Shown here: positions 20,325-31,997 of the stretch, in pieces
Numbering within the stretch: the first letter of the stretch is position 1
Layout of the letters: each line of letters starts with the position of its first letter
Origin: Acidimangrovimonas sediminis
Lineage (GTDB): Bacteria > Pseudomonadota > Alphaproteobacteria > Rhodobacterales > Rhodobacteraceae
Length of the DNA stretch: 64,000 nt
Assembly: GCF_002871005.1 (NCBI RefSeq)
Contig: NZ_PHSN01000004.1
Location: forward strand, 372,001 to 436,000
Direction of reading: 5' to 3'
Translations under genes and position numbers: made by a program
Notes under the pieces: model-generated
What the model saw: only the letters and a program-made list of their open reading frames with translations
What the model was told of the DNA's origin: nothing
Database searches by the model: none

Positions 20325-22619
20325 TCAATGGATCTGTCGCTGCACCGTTCGGGTCAGATCGGTCAGCGAAAACGGCTTGGGCAGGAAAACGGAATTCGGA
20401 ATCCGCGCCTGGCTGTCGGCAAAGCTGTCCTCCGCGTAGCCGGAGACGAAGACGACCCGGGTGTCCGGCCGCGCCTTCAGCGCCTCCCGCACCCAGCTCG
20501 GCCCATCCATCCCCGGCATGATCACATCGGTGACGAAGACGTCCACGGCAAGGTCCGGGTCCTGCAGGACCTCCAGCGCCTCCTCGGCACTCTCTGCCTC
20601 GAGGACGGTATACCCCCGCATCCTCAGCGCTCTGGAGGCGAACGCGCGCACTGGCGCCTCGTCCTCCACCAGAAGAACCACGCCGCCATGCGCCTGGGCA
20701 ACCGGGGCCTCGATCTGCGGGGCAAGCGCCGGCATGGCGGCGGCCAGGTCGTGCGCCGGGAAATAGAGGGTGAAGGTCGTGCCCGCCCCGACCACGGAGT
20801 CGGCGAAGATGAAGCCGCCGGTCTGCTTGATGATGCCGTAGGCGGTCGACAGACCCAGGCCCGTGCCCTCGCCCGTCCGCTTGGTCGTGTAGAAAGGTTC
20901 GAAGATCTTCGCGAGAGCTTCGGGCGTGATCCCGATCCCCTCGTCGCGGACCCGCACCACGACGTAATCGCCCACCGGCACCGTCGCCCGGTCCCGCACG
21001 AGTTCCACGTCGAGGTGGCGGTTCTCGGTTTCGATCCAGATCGCGCCGCCCTCGGGCATCGCGTCGCGCGCATTGACCACGAGGTTCATCAGCACCTGCT
21101 CAAGCTGCCGGCGGTCGGCGCGCACCGCGCGCAGGCCGACATCGTGCGACAGGCTGAGGGTGACCTTCTCGCCGACGAGGCGGTTGAGCAGATGGGTCAG
21201 GTCCGACAGCGCCTCGCGCAGATCGACGACCTCGGGCTTCAGCGTCTGCTTTCGGGAAAAGGCCAGCAGCTGCCCGACCAGGCTGGCCGCACGGTTGGCG
21301 TTCTGATGGATCTGAACGAGGTCGCCGTAATCCGGATCACCCTTCTCGTGACGCAGCAACAACAGGTCGCAATGCCCTGAAATCGCAGTCAGAAGATTAT
21401 TGAAGTCATGCGCGACGCCGCCGGCGAGCTGGCCGATCGCCTGCATCTTCTGGCTTTGCACGAACTGTGCCTCCAGCGTCTTCAGCTCGGTCGCGTCGTT
21501 GAGCACCACGACGACCCCGGGACGGCCCATCTCGACCGTGCGGCGCAGGGTGATCTGAAGGTAACGGTCCTCTTCGGCCCGGGTCGCGCGCAACACCTCC
21601 GACCGGTTGGAGCCACGCCCGGCGAGCACGTCGTCGACCCAGTCGGCGACCGGACGGCCCAGCCCCTCTACCAGATCCTGAAACCCGGCGGTCTCGGACT
21701 CGTCGAGGCCCAGCAGCTCCCGCGCCATGCGGTTCGCGCCCGCCAACTGCCCGTCGCCGCCCACGCGGCCGAGTGCGACCGGCAGATCCTCGAACCCCAA
21801 TGCCTCGTGTCGCGGGGCCTCCTCACTGGTCGGCAGAAGGTAGATCTCGCGCCGTTCGCCTGGCCCCTCGACCTCGGCCACGATGGCGCGCAGCGGGCCG
21901 TCGGCGCCCGACAGCTCCGCCTCCTCCCCCGAATGCAGCGGCAGCCGCACGAACACCCGGTCCAGCGACTTCGGGCGCGCCCCGAGGATCCGCCGCAACG
22001 CCTCGTTCATGAACAGGATCGCACCGGATTTCGACGCGATCAGCATCGGCAAGCTGAGCGCCTCGCCCCCGCGCGAGGCGCCCAACTTGTCGATGACCTC
22101 CTCCAGCCGCCAGAGATAGCGGCCTTGGGCGATCCGGTGCACCGAAAGACGGACATGGCCGCGGCGCGTCACCACGTCTTCGCTGGCCTGGCCGGCATTC
22201 GCGGCGCGCGACTGCAACCGGTAGAGCACCGCCGACGGGTTGGCGAAGAGATCCTTCATCGCGCGGACGATGGTCTGCCCGCCTTGCGTTCCGAATCGGG
22301 TCTCGGCAGCGCGGTTCTGGAATTCCACCCGCCCCTCGGCATCCGTGCCGAAGGTCGGCGCGACATCTTCAGCCACGAGCGCAAGCACCTGCGCGCGAAG
22401 TCGCGTGGCGGCCCGCGCATGGCGCGCGGCAAGCAGGCGGATCAGCGCGGCGGCGGCGATCAGGCTCATCCCCGCGAACATCAGGCCGTACCGCATGTAT
22501 TCCGGCGTCTGCAGGCCGGAGCCAATCAGCAGGACGAAGGCCATCACCACCAGCAGACCCGATTTCTGCTGCAGGTTGAGAGCGGTGCGCGTTACAGGGT
22601 TCGCGGCCGGATGGGACAA
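20325..22619 (-). CDS. cckA: Hybrid sensor kinase CckA
   Basis: Inner-membrane hybrid histidine kinase of 764 residues that heads the CckA-ChpT-CtrA phosphorelay. Two membrane helices span about 20-36 and 44-64, followed by two PAS-like regions (about 85-175 and 185-375). The HisKA segment is [26 protein letters not shown] in sections, with phosphorylatable His404. The ATPase domain has N-box [16 protein letters not shown] and GTGLGLST. The receiver domain (about 646-764) has Asp698 in [11 protein letters not shown]. The [21 protein letters not shown] run is specific to CckA. A CtrA box is just upstream, and chpT is at 36.7 kb. Confidence 0.96.
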   Translation of the reverse strand: MSHPAANPVTRTALNLQQKSGLLVVMAFVLLIGSGLQTPEYMRYGLMFAGMSLIAAAALIRLLAARHARAATRLRAQVLALVAEDVAPTFGTDAEGRVEFQNRAAETRFGTQGGQTIVRAMKDLFANPSAVLYRLQSRAANAGQASEDVVTRRGHVRLSVHRIAQGRYLWRLEEVIDKLGASRGGEALSLPMLIASKSGAILFMNEALRRILGARPKSLDRVFVRLPLHSGEEAELSGADGPLRAIVAEVEGPGERREIYLLPTSEEAPRHEALGFEDLPVALGRVGGDGQLAGANRMARELLGLDESETAGFQDLVEGLGRPVADWVDDVLAGRGSNRSEVLRATRAEEDRYLQITLRRTVEMGRPGVVVVLNDATELKTLEAQFVQSQKMQAIGQLAGGVAHDFNNLLTAISGHCDLLLLRHEKGDPDYGDLVQIHQNANRAASLVGQLLAFSRKQTLKPEVVDLREALSDLTHLLNRLVGEKVTLSLSHDVGLRAVRADRRQLEQVLMNLVVNARDAMPEGGAIWIETENRHLDVELVRDRATVPVGDYVVVRVRDEGIGITPEALAKIFEPFYTTKRTGEGTGLGLSTAYGIIKQTGGFIFADSVVGAGTTFTLYFPAHDLAAAMPALAPQIEAPVAQAHGGVVLLVEDEAPVRAFASRALRMRGYTVLEAESAEEALEVLQDPDLAVDVFVTDVIMPGMDGPSWVREALKARPDTRVVFVSGYAEDSFADSQARIPNSVFLPKPFSLTDLTRTVQRQIH

Positions 22620-22668
22620 GGCGTCCTCCGTAAGGGAATCGTTACCCCCGCATTCGGCGCAAAATTCG

Positions 22669-22683
22669 TTAATCGCCTCTTAA
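22669..22683 (-). promoter_or_regulatory. CtrA-binding motif before cckA
   Basis: TTAA (22669-22672), seven bases, TTAA (22680-22683): the full consensus TTAA-N7-TTAA, 50-64 bases upstream of the cckA start. In a GC-rich genome a perfect copy by chance in this short, locally AT-rich promoter is possible but not likely. It suggests feedback of CtrA on its own kinase. Confidence 0.7.
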
Positions 22684-22743
22684 TCAAAACCATTTCCTCG
22701 CCGTGGCGCCGCGGAAACTCGCTAAAATTGTTTAAGGTTAGGT

Positions 22744-23916
22744 TTACTTTCGCGTCAAGAGTGCGAGGTAGAAGCCGTCCCCGCCGTCGCGCGGCGTGAA
22801 CCGGTGCTCAGCCGTCATCTTCCACTCGGGATGCGCGGCAAGGAATCCCTCGATCTGCGCCCCGTTCTCGGCCTCGATCAAAGAGCAGGTCGCGTAGGCA
22901 AGATACCCGAACTTTGCCACATAATATACTGTATCTTCAAGGATTTCACGCTGGATACTGCATAGATCGTCGAGCCGTCCTCGGGTCAGGCGCCACTTCG
23001 CTTCGGGCGCGCGCCGCCAAGAGCCGGAACCCGAACATGGAACGTCCAGCAGCACCAGGTCAAAGGGGGCCGCGCGGGCCACATCGGCGGTGTCGAGACG
23101 GCCGATCCGCGCCCCAGCGCGAGCGGCGCGAGCGAGCAGATCCTGCATCCGCGCAGGATCGGCGTCATGGGCGAAGACCTCCAGCCCGCCGCGCGCTGCC
23201 AGCGCCAACGACTTGCCCCCACCGCCCGCACAGTAATCCAAGACGCGCTGTCCCGACGCCGCGGGCAAGGCAGCGACCAACGCCTGCGACGCCGCGTCCT
23301 GCAATTCGACCAGCCCCTCGCGGAAGGCCGCAGAATTGCGGATCTTTCGTTCGTTTTCCGTGACTTCCAGCGCAGTGTTGGCCAAGGGACCAGGGCGCGT
23401 CGCGATCCCCTCGGTGGCCAGCGACGCCGCGGCCTCGTCGACACTGGCACGCGCCGTGTTGACCCGGAGGAAGACCGGCGCGCGGTGGCGCAGCGCCTCC
23501 ATCACCGGGGCGAAATCGTCGCCGAGGCTTTCCTTCAGCACCGGCGCCAACCAGTCGGGACAATCGAGCGCGGCCAGCGGCGGAAGCTCGGGCGAATGTG
23601 CCAGATGCGTGCGCTCCGCCTCGGTCAGCGGTGCTGGGGCGTGGCCCTCTCCGGTGAACAAAGCCTCGGGGTCGCGACCGGCGGCACGAAGGCCACCGAG
23701 GACCAGGGCACGGCCGCTTCCCCCCCCGCCAAGCACCGCATGGGACCGCAGGCAGCGCAGCGCGGTGAAGACATGATCGCGCACCGCCGCGCGGTCGCCG
23801 GACCCCGCGAAACGGCTGGCCCGAGACCATTGCGTCAGCGCCTGTTCAGCATTGGCCCCGGCCTGCACCCGGTCGAGCACATCCATCGCCGCGGCCAGCC
23901 GGGCGGCGGGGGTCAT
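22744..23916 (-). CDS. rsmB: RsmB/NOP-family rRNA (cytosine-C5) methyltransferase
   Basis: 390 residues: an N-terminal NusB-like RNA-binding domain (about 1-130) and a SAM-dependent methyltransferase domain. The SAM-binding motif is VLDYCAGGGGKSLALA. LLDVPCSGSGSWRRAPEAKWRLT holds the motif IV cysteine and YATCSLIEAENG the motif VI catalytic cysteine. The expected reaction is m5C formation in 16S rRNA. It precedes cckA on the same strand by 124 bases, and follows guaB. Confidence 0.88.
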   Translation of the reverse strand: MTPAARLAAAMDVLDRVQAGANAEQALTQWSRASRFAGSGDRAAVRDHVFTALRCLRSHAVLGGGGSGRALVLGGLRAAGRDPEALFTGEGHAPAPLTEAERTHLAHSPELPPLAALDCPDWLAPVLKESLGDDFAPVMEALRHRAPVFLRVNTARASVDEAAASLATEGIATRPGPLANTALEVTENERKIRNSAAFREGLVELQDAASQALVAALPAASGQRVLDYCAGGGGKSLALAARGGLEVFAHDADPARMQDLLARAARAGARIGRLDTADVARAAPFDLVLLDVPCSGSGSWRRAPEAKWRLTRGRLDDLCSIQREILEDTVYYVAKFGYLAYATCSLIEAENGAQIEGFLAAHPEWKMTAEHRFTPRDGGDGFYLALLTRK

Positions 23917-23982
23917 GCCCCCTTCCCCGCGGCCTGGATTGACCTGAATATCGGCGCTGATCCCATTGCCATGAAACGCAAA

Positions 23983-26557
<2,575 letters not shown>

Positions 26558-26564
26558 CAAGGCC

Positions 26565-26680
26565 GGGGGCCATCTGCCCCCGGACCCCCGAGGATATTTT
26601 CGCTCAGAAGAAGAACTGGGGCATGCCTCCCCCTTCTTTCTGCTCGAAAATATCCCGGGGGCGCAGGGGGCAGCGCCCCC
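26565..26680. repeat. Large intergenic inverted repeat, full copy B
   Basis: Between the convergent ureohydrolase and Hint genes. Outer hairpins: GGGGG-CCATCTG-CCCCC (26565-26581) and GGGGG-CAGCG-CCCCC (26666-26680). Inner arms: GGATATTTT...CAGAAGAAGAA facing TTCTTTCTG...AAAATATCC. Same architecture as copy A with a diverged core. Confidence 0.87.
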
Positions 26681-26698
26681 GCCGGCGCGGCGGCGGGC

Positions 26699-27856
26699 TC
26701 AGCCCTGCCGCCGGCCTTTCTGGAACAACCGCCCCGCCCCGATCTCGTCGAGCATCCGCCGGCCCGCCTCGGTGCCGAAATGCTGGTTCTGGTCGAGGCC
26801 GGGAAAGCGCGCGCGGACCTCGGTCGCAAGGTCGTCCGGCAGGTGGGTGAGTGTGGCGTCGTTGACCATCAGGCTTTCGGCCGGGATACCCTCGGCATAG
26901 ATGATCTCGTGCCGATCGAAGACCAGGCTGAAGTAGTCGACGAAGCCGCCCTCGCGCAGGAACACCCGGTCGCCGTCGACGAGGTGCTTTGCCTGAACCA
27001 GCAGTTCGGCGGTATCGGTCACGCGGTCACGCTCGCGCTGGTAGAGGAACATGCGGTGGTGCTGGCCGACGATCAGGTCGCCCGCGTTGCCAAGCGTGCC
27101 GGAAGAGATCACCACGGGCGCGAAACTGCCGACGGCGCGCAGCGTGGCCTGCCCCATCCAGCGCAGGGGTTGCCCGCCGTGATCGCGGGTCAGCACCCGG
27201 TCGCCGATCTCCAGCTGTTCGATCCGGACCTGCCGGCCGTCGGCCAGCGCGATCCGCGTGCCGCGGGCGAAGGAGATGCAGACGATATCGGCCAGCCGCG
27301 CCTCGCCCGGGTTCGAATTGGCGCGCACCAGGGTGTAATCGGTACGCGGCGCGATCGGCGACAGCGGCAACGCGAAGGCTTCGGACATCGAGGTCCGCCC
27401 CTGCGTGCGGTGCCGCAGCATCAGCATTTCCACCGTGTCGCCATCGGGCGCGATCAGCGTCAGCCGCGAGGACAGGGTGACCGGATCCCCCGGTGTCCCG
27501 ACTTCGGACCCCGGGGCCACTGTCAGGCCTCGACCGGTGTTGCCGGCATCGGGCAGCAGATAGAGACGCCAGGCGACCGCGTCGGGCTCGAGATTGTAGA
27601 TATCGCCCTCGCAGACCTCATCGGCATCGCCGATCGCATCGCCGAGATTTGCCCCTATCTGGACGAAGAGGTCTTCGGTCCGGAAGACGTGGCAGGCGAA
27701 ATGCGGCGGCGGCTTGTGCCGTCCGTTGCCCGCAGCGCCGGCCGCTGCCGTATCCTTTCCCGCCGCGTCTTTTCCCGCCGTATCTTTTCCTGACGTGTCT
27801 GGGCCCGAAGTGGTTTGGGTCGAGGTATCTGGGGTCGAAGCGCCCGGTCCGTTCAT
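26699..27856 (-). CDS. Hint-domain protein
   Basis: 385 residues with three parts. Residues 1-45 are low-complexity and contain GKDTAGKDAAGKDTA repeats. Residues about 50-190 are an uncharacterised beta-rich region. A Hint (hedgehog/intein-like) domain runs from about 193 to 340: Cys193 in DIVCISFARGTRIALADG, IEQLEIGDRVLTRDHGGQPLRWMG and VGQHHRMFL. In true inteins and hedgehogs the Hint domain cleaves itself at the N-terminal cysteine. Such stand-alone Hint_2 proteins are common in Rhodobacterales and often associated with secreted proteins. No signal peptide is seen; processing here is untested. Confidence 0.85.
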   Translation of the reverse strand: MNGPGASTPDTSTQTTSGPDTSGKDTAGKDAAGKDTAAAGAAGNGRHKPPPHFACHVFRTEDLFVQIGANLGDAIGDADEVCEGDIYNLEPDAVAWRLYLLPDAGNTGRGLTVAPGSEVGTPGDPVTLSSRLTLIAPDGDTVEMLMLRHRTQGRTSMSEAFALPLSPIAPRTDYTLVRANSNPGEARLADIVCISFARGTRIALADGRQVRIEQLEIGDRVLTRDHGGQPLRWMGQATLRAVGSFAPVVISSGTLGNAGDLIVGQHHRMFLYQRERDRVTDTAELLVQAKHLVDGDRVFLREGGFVDYFSLVFDRHEIIYAEGIPAESLMVNDATLTHLPDDLATEVRARFPGLDQNQHFGTEAGRRMLDEIGAGRLFQKGRRQG

Positions 27857-28140
27857 GAGAAGTGCCTGAAAGCCTGTCGTTTCCTGCTCCTTCTAAGGAT
27901 TGAATGGGGCACCAAGAAGTCAATGCGTGGACCAGATTGCGCCCCCTTGGTTACCAAATCGTTTCGATATGACAGACAATCCGGGCCGGAAGGATCGCGC
28001 GCCCCCATCGGCGGAAACGGCCCGGGGCGACTTCGCGTTCTCCCGCGGTCGCGGCCGCCGCGCGCGCTGGCGCGATGGCGGGGGTCTTTCCGGACCCGTC
28101 CCCGGGTGCTACGTCTTTCACCGAACAGGAGGATCTGACG

Positions 28141-28920
28141 ATGGACATGGGAATTCGCGGCAAGAAGGCGCTGGTCTGCGCCTCATCCAAGGGCCTGGGC
28201 AAGGGCTGCGCGGCGGCGCTTGCGGCCGAGGGGGTCGACCTCGTGCTGAACGCGCGCGGCGCCGAGGCGCTGGAGGCGACCGCGGCCGAGCTGCGCGACA
28301 CCTACGGCGTGACGGTCACCGCGGTCGCCGCCGACATCACCACCGAAGAGGGCCGCAAGAAGGTGCTCGACGCCGCGGGGCCGGTGGACATCCTCGTCAC
28401 CAATGCCGGCGGGCCGCCGCCCGGCACCTGGACCGACTGGAACCGTGACGACTTCATCGCCGCGCTCGACGCCAACATGCTCACCCCCATCGCGCTGATG
28501 CAGGCCTGTGTGCCCGGCATGATGGACAGGGGCTGGGGCCGCGTCGTCAACATCACCTCGCAATCGGTCAAGGCGCCGATCGCGGTGCTCGGGCTGTCGA
28601 ATTCGGCCCGCGCGGGTCTGACCGGCTTTGTCGCGGGCACCTCGCGGCAGGTCGCGGGCAAGGGCGTGGTCATCAACAACCTCCTGCCCGGGATCCACGC
28701 GACCGACCGGGCGGATTCGCTCGACGGCGGGGCCGCCAAGGCCCAGGGGATCAGCCTTGACGAGGCGCGCGCACGCCGGGCAAAGACGATCCCCGCCGGG
28801 CGTTACGGCACGGCCGAGGAATTCGGCGCGACCTGCGCGTTCCTGTGTTCGCAGCACGCCGGTTACATGATCGGGCAGAACGTCCTGCTCGACGGCGGCG
28901 CCAACAACCAGACGATGTGA
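28141..28920 (+). CDS. SDR-fold oxidoreductase lacking the usual catalytic Tyr-Lys
   Basis: 259-residue Rossmann-fold protein of the short-chain dehydrogenase superfamily. The cofactor loop reads CASSKGLGKG instead of TGxxxGxG; VTNAGG and NITSQS are kept. The YxxxK active site is replaced by SNSAR (Tyr to Ser, Lys to Arg), as in the atypical subgroup related to beta-ketoacyl-ACP reductase. It may act by another mechanism or only bind ligand. ATG at 28141 follows AGGAGG. Its stop overlaps the start of the next gene (GTGA), which implies coupled translation. Confidence 0.85.
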   Translation: MDMGIRGKKALVCASSKGLGKGCAAALAAEGVDLVLNARGAEALEATAAELRDTYGVTVTAVAADITTEEGRKKVLDAAGPVDILVTNAGGPPPGTWTDWNRDDFIAALDANMLTPIALMQACVPGMMDRGWGRVVNITSQSVKAPIAVLGLSNSARAGLTGFVAGTSRQVAGKGVVINNLLPGIHATDRADSLDGGAAKAQGISLDEARARRAKTIPAGRYGTAEEFGATCAFLCSQHAGYMIGQNVLLDGGANNQTM

Positions 28921-29522
28921 CGCGCTTCCCCGGCGGCCATCTCTGGTGCGTCAGCCACCCCGAGGTCGCGATCGACCCCGGGGTGCCGGTGCCGGACTGG
29001 CCGCTGTCGGACCAGGGCCGCGCGCGGGCCATGGCCCTGGCGTCCACCGGCTGGCCGGGGCCGATGACGCGCATCGTCTCCAGCCCAGAACGGAAGGCGC
29101 GAGAGACGGCGGAGATCCTCGCCCGCGGTGCCCCGGTGGAGGGTCATCCACACCTGGCGGAGATCGACCGCTCCTCGACCGGATACGTGCCCCATGCCCG
29201 GCACGAGGCGCTGGCGGATGCACTTTTTGCCGATCCGGATATCAGCGCCGCGGGGTGGGAAACCGCGCGCGCGGCCCAGGCCAGGGCCGTGGCCGCGCTG
29301 GAGGACCTGCTGCAAGAGCCCTGCCCCGCGGATCTGGTGATCGTCGGCCATGGTGGTGTCGGCACGCTGCTGTGGTGTCACCTTGCCGGACGTCCGATCT
29401 CGCGCGTCGAGGATCAGCCCACGGGCGGCTGCGTCTGGGCCACCACCCTGCCCAGCCTGCAGCCTGTCCATCCCTGGCGGCGGTTCGAGGCCCTGGCCCC
29501 CGCCATGCCGCATCCGAAGTGA
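28917..29522 (+). CDS. Histidine phosphatase-like protein with altered RHG motif
   Basis: 201 residues from a GTG whose last bases overlap the SDR stop. It aligns with the phosphoglycerate-mutase/histidine-phosphatase fold: the second half has VSSPERKARETAEIL and VIVGHGGVGTLLW (second catalytic His). The first motif, normally RHG, is WCVSHPEV: the phosphate-accepting His is kept but the adjacent Arg is Ser. It may be a low-activity or specialised enzyme; the substrate is unknown. Its coupling to the SDR gene suggests a joint role. Confidence 0.78.
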   Translation: MTRFPGGHLWCVSHPEVAIDPGVPVPDWPLSDQGRARAMALASTGWPGPMTRIVSSPERKARETAEILARGAPVEGHPHLAEIDRSSTGYVPHARHEALADALFADPDISAAGWETARAAQARAVAALEDLLQEPCPADLVIVGHGGVGTLLWCHLAGRPISRVEDQPTGGCVWATTLPSLQPVHPWRRFEALAPAMPHPK

Positions 29523-29528
29523 TTCGCC

Positions 29529-29566
29529 CTGATTCGGTCAAAACGGCCGAATCCGCACCGAATCAG
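29529..29566. other. Inverted repeat before tatA
   Basis: CTGATTCGGT (29529-29538) pairs perfectly with ACCGAATCAG (29557-29566), and more GATTCG/CGAATC copies lie inside and next to it. It follows the phosphatase-like gene by seven bases. It could be a transcription end or a control site for the tat operon. Confidence 0.55.
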
Positions 29567-29661
29567 CGATTCGGGCTTTGCTCCCCCCCCGTGACCCAAT
29601 AAACCGGGGATCGAAACAAACAACTGCGCGGCCCCGTGGCGGGTCGCGGAAGGGAGATGAC

Positions 29662-29889
29662 ATGCTCAACAACATCGGCGTTCCCGGCCTGCTGCTGATC
29701 GCGGTCGTGGTGCTCGTGCTCTTCGGGCGCGGCAAGGTGTCGAACCTCATGGGCGAGGTCGGCAAGGGGATCACCGCCTTCAAGAAGGGGATGAACGACA
29801 GCGAGAAGGAGGCCGAGAACGAGAAGGTCACCCAGGCGCGCGACGTCACCCCCCAGCAGGAAAAAGAGCCCGAGAAGCACAAGGCCTGA
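29662..29889 (+). CDS. tatA: Twin-arginine translocase subunit TatA
   Basis: 75 residues. It forms the transport conduit for folded proteins with TatB and TatC. An N-terminal membrane helix ([18 protein letters not shown]) is followed by the [24 protein letters not shown] amphipathic helix in sections, with the TatA hallmark Phe-Gly hinge, and a charged tail. ATG at 29662 follows AAGGGAG. It leads tatA-tatB-tatC; 195 bases with a strong hairpin separate it from tatB. Confidence 0.95.
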   Translation: MLNNIGVPGLLLIAVVVLVLFGRGKVSNLMGEVGKGITAFKKGMNDSEKEAENEKVTQARDVTPQQEKEPEKHKA

Positions 29890-29943
29890 GCTGCGACCGG
29901 CCCCGGCCGGCGCCACCCGCGAACCGGCGGGCAAGGTGTTGCG

Positions 29944-29989
29944 GCGCCATCCGTCCGGCGGCCCCCGAGGGCCGCGACGGACATGGCGC
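29944..29989. other. Strong hairpin in the tatA-tatB spacer
   Basis: A stem of nearly 20 bp with small bulges: GCGCCAT then CCGTC then GCGGCC on the left, and GGCCGC, GACGG, ATGGCGC on the right, six-base loop at about 29964-29969. Two direct copies of GGGTTTCAGA, 11 bases apart, follow at 30020-30029 and 30031-30040. There is no T run, so it is not a classical terminator; partial termination or mRNA processing could let tatA exceed tatBC. Confidence 0.55.
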
Positions 29990-30084
29990 GACGGCGACGG
30001 GGCCATGCAGCGATGACAAGGGTTTCAGACGGGTTTCAGAAATGGCCGGGGCGTGACAGCCCGGCCTAGGCAGGCGGGAGAGGC

Positions 30085-30924
30085 ATGTTCGATATCGGCG
30101 GCTCCGAGCTTCTGGTGATCGGCGTCGTGGCGCTGATCGTGGTGGGTCCAAAGGATCTTCCCAAGATGTTCCACGCGCTCGGCCAGTTCACCGCGAAGGC
30201 GCGGCAGATGGCGCGGGAGTTTCAGCGCGCGATGGAAAACGCGGCGGAAGAGGCGGGCGCGGGCGATGTGGCGCGCGACCTCAAGTCACTGAATTCCATG
30301 CGCAACATAGGCTCCAACGCGCTTTCCGAAGCGACCAAGAGGCTGGAAAGCTGGGACGAGGTGAAGCGCGGCGGCGCGGCCGGGCTGCAGCCCGACCCCG
30401 ATGCCCCCCTGCCCGGCGATCAAACGGCCTCCGGCGATGCGGCCACGCCCGCGGCCGAGCCGTCCTCGGAGCCGGGCCCAACACCGCCCCCGGAACCGGG
30501 GCCCGAGACCAAGGCGCTTGCGGAGCAACGCAAGGCGCAGGCCGCCGAGCGCGCCGAAGCCGCCGCCAAGGCTCGCGAGGCGTCGGCCCCGGCAGAAGCC
30601 ACTCCCCCGAAGACCACACGCGCCCGCAAGTCCACCGCGAAGGCATCCAGCCCCGAGGCCGCGCCCGACACGGCCGGCGCGAAGCCCGCCGCAAAGACCG
30701 CGGCGAAGCCGAAAGCGGCTTCCAAGACGGCGGCCAAGACCGGGAAGACCGCCACCAAGTCCACCACGAAGACGGCAACCGGCAAGACGGCGGCCAAGAC
30801 CGCGGCGGCCAAGGCCCCGGCTGGCAAGACCGCGACCAAATCGGCGACCAAGACAACGACCAAGTCCGGCACGCGCGCCGCCAAATCCGCGAAGCCCGAC
30901 TCCCCCAAGCAGGGTGACGCATGA
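30085..30924 (+). CDS. tatB: TatB with long histone-H1-like tail
   Basis: 279 residues against about 170 in E. coli. The N-terminus is standard Tat[22 protein letters not shown] in sections, then GPKDLPKMF and an amphipathic helix. After residue 95 the protein is low complexity: Pro/Glu/Ala-rich to about 175, then Lys/Ala/Thr-rich to the end with repeated KTAAK, KTATK and KSATK units. The repeats resemble bacterial H1-like proteins and are presumably cytosolic and disordered. The stop overlaps the tatC start (ATGA). Confidence 0.93.
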   Translation: MFDIGGSELLVIGVVALIVVGPKDLPKMFHALGQFTAKARQMAREFQRAMENAAEEAGAGDVARDLKSLNSMRNIGSNALSEATKRLESWDEVKRGGAAGLQPDPDAPLPGDQTASGDAATPAAEPSSEPGPTPPPEPGPETKALAEQRKAQAAERAEAAAKAREASAPAEATPPKTTRARKSTAKASSPEAAPDTAGAKPAAKTAAKPKAASKTAAKTGKTATKSTTKTATGKTAAKTAAAKAPAGKTATKSATKTTTKSGTRAAKSAKPDSPKQGDA

Positions 30925-31997
30925 GCTCCGAAGACATCGACGATTCCAGCGCCCCGCTGCTGGAACACCTGGCCGAGCTGCGCACGCGGCTGATCTATTC
31001 CGTGCTGGCGTTCCTCGTGGGCGTCGTCATCTGCTATTCGATCGCCAACCCGATCTTCAACTTCCTGACCCACCCGATCTGCGTGGCGCTGGCCGACCGT
31101 GGCCAGGACTGCTCGCTCACCATGATCAAGCTGCAGGAAGGCTTCTTCGTGGCGATCCGGATCTCGGCGCTCGGCGGCTTCGTGCTGGCCTTCCCGGTGA
31201 TCTCCTACCAGCTCTGGCGCTTCGTCGCGCCTGGTCTCTACAAGAATGAACGCAACGCCTTCCTGCCGTTCCTCGTGGCCTCGCCCGGGATGTTCCTCGC
31301 CGGGGCCGCGTTCGCCTATTACGTCATCCTGCCGATGGCGTTCTCGTTCTTCCTGAGCTTCCAGCAGGGCAAACCCCAACCGATCGGCGAGAACCCCGGC
31401 ACGGCGCCCGGCGCCGCAACGACGGCGGCAGGCGACGCGACCGGTGCGGCAGGCCATGCCGCCAACGGTGCCGCGAACAGCGCGGGCCATATGCTGGAAA
31501 CCGCAGGCATCACCTTCCACGGGTCGATCGCCGAATACCTCGCGCTTACGACCAAGTTCATCGTGGCCTTCGGGCTCTGCTTCCAGCTGCCGGTGCTGCT
31601 CACGCTCATGGGCAAGGCCGGGCTGGTCACGGCCGAGGGGCTGGCGAGCGTGCGCAAATATGCCGTCGTCGCGATCCTCATCCTCGCCGCAGTGGTGACC
31701 CCGCCCGACGTGGTCAGCCAGGGGATCCTCTTCGTCGTGGTCTACGGCCTCTACGAGATCTCGATCTGGCTCGTCCGCCGCGTCCAGAAGAAGCGCGAGG
31801 AAGAGCTGAAGGAACAGGGCCTGTGGTTCGAGGAAGACGAGGCGGAAGCCGCCGCCGAGGAGACCTCCTCTGATGACGCCACCTCCGAGGAGGCCAGGTC
31901 CGAAGAAGCGCCCGCCGCCGAGGACGACCCGGCCGACGACGGTGACGCGGCGAAACGCAGGCGCGACGGCCGCGATCCGGCGGACGACTGGGAATGA
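30921..31997 (+). CDS. tatC: TatC with periplasmic low-complexity insertion
   Basis: 358-residue six-helix membrane protein that recognises twin-arginine signal peptides. [22 protein letters not shown] (signal-peptide-binding Glu110, equivalent to E. coli Glu103) and LTPPDV-like [10 protein letters not shown] are conserved. Between helices 3 and 4, residues about 150-198 are an Ala/Gly/Thr-rich insertion of roughly 40 residues absent from E. coli. The C-terminal tail (about 300-358) is strongly acidic. It overlaps tatB and the DUF815 ATPase gene by four bases each. Confidence 0.95.
   Translation: MSSEDIDDSSAPLLEHLAELRTRLIYSVLAFLVGVVICYSIANPIFNFLTHPICVALADRGQDCSLTMIKLQEGFFVAIRISALGGFVLAFPVISYQLWRFVAPGLYKNERNAFLPFLVASPGMFLAGAAFAYYVILPMAFSFFLSFQQGKPQPIGENPGTAPGAATTAAGDATGAAGHAANGAANSAGHMLETAGITFHGSIAEYLALTTKFIVAFGLCFQLPVLLTLMGKAGLVTAEGLASVRKYAVVAILILAAVVTPPDVVSQGILFVVVYGLYEISIWLVRRVQKKREEELKEQGLWFEEDEAEAAAEETSSDDATSEEARSEEAPAAEDDPADDGDAAKRRRDGRDPADDWE

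Noticed and set aside
27900-28448. A + strand frame starting near 27970 and overlapping the SDR gene
   Set aside because: It continues out of frame through the clear SDR gene and has no domain or good ribosome-binding site.
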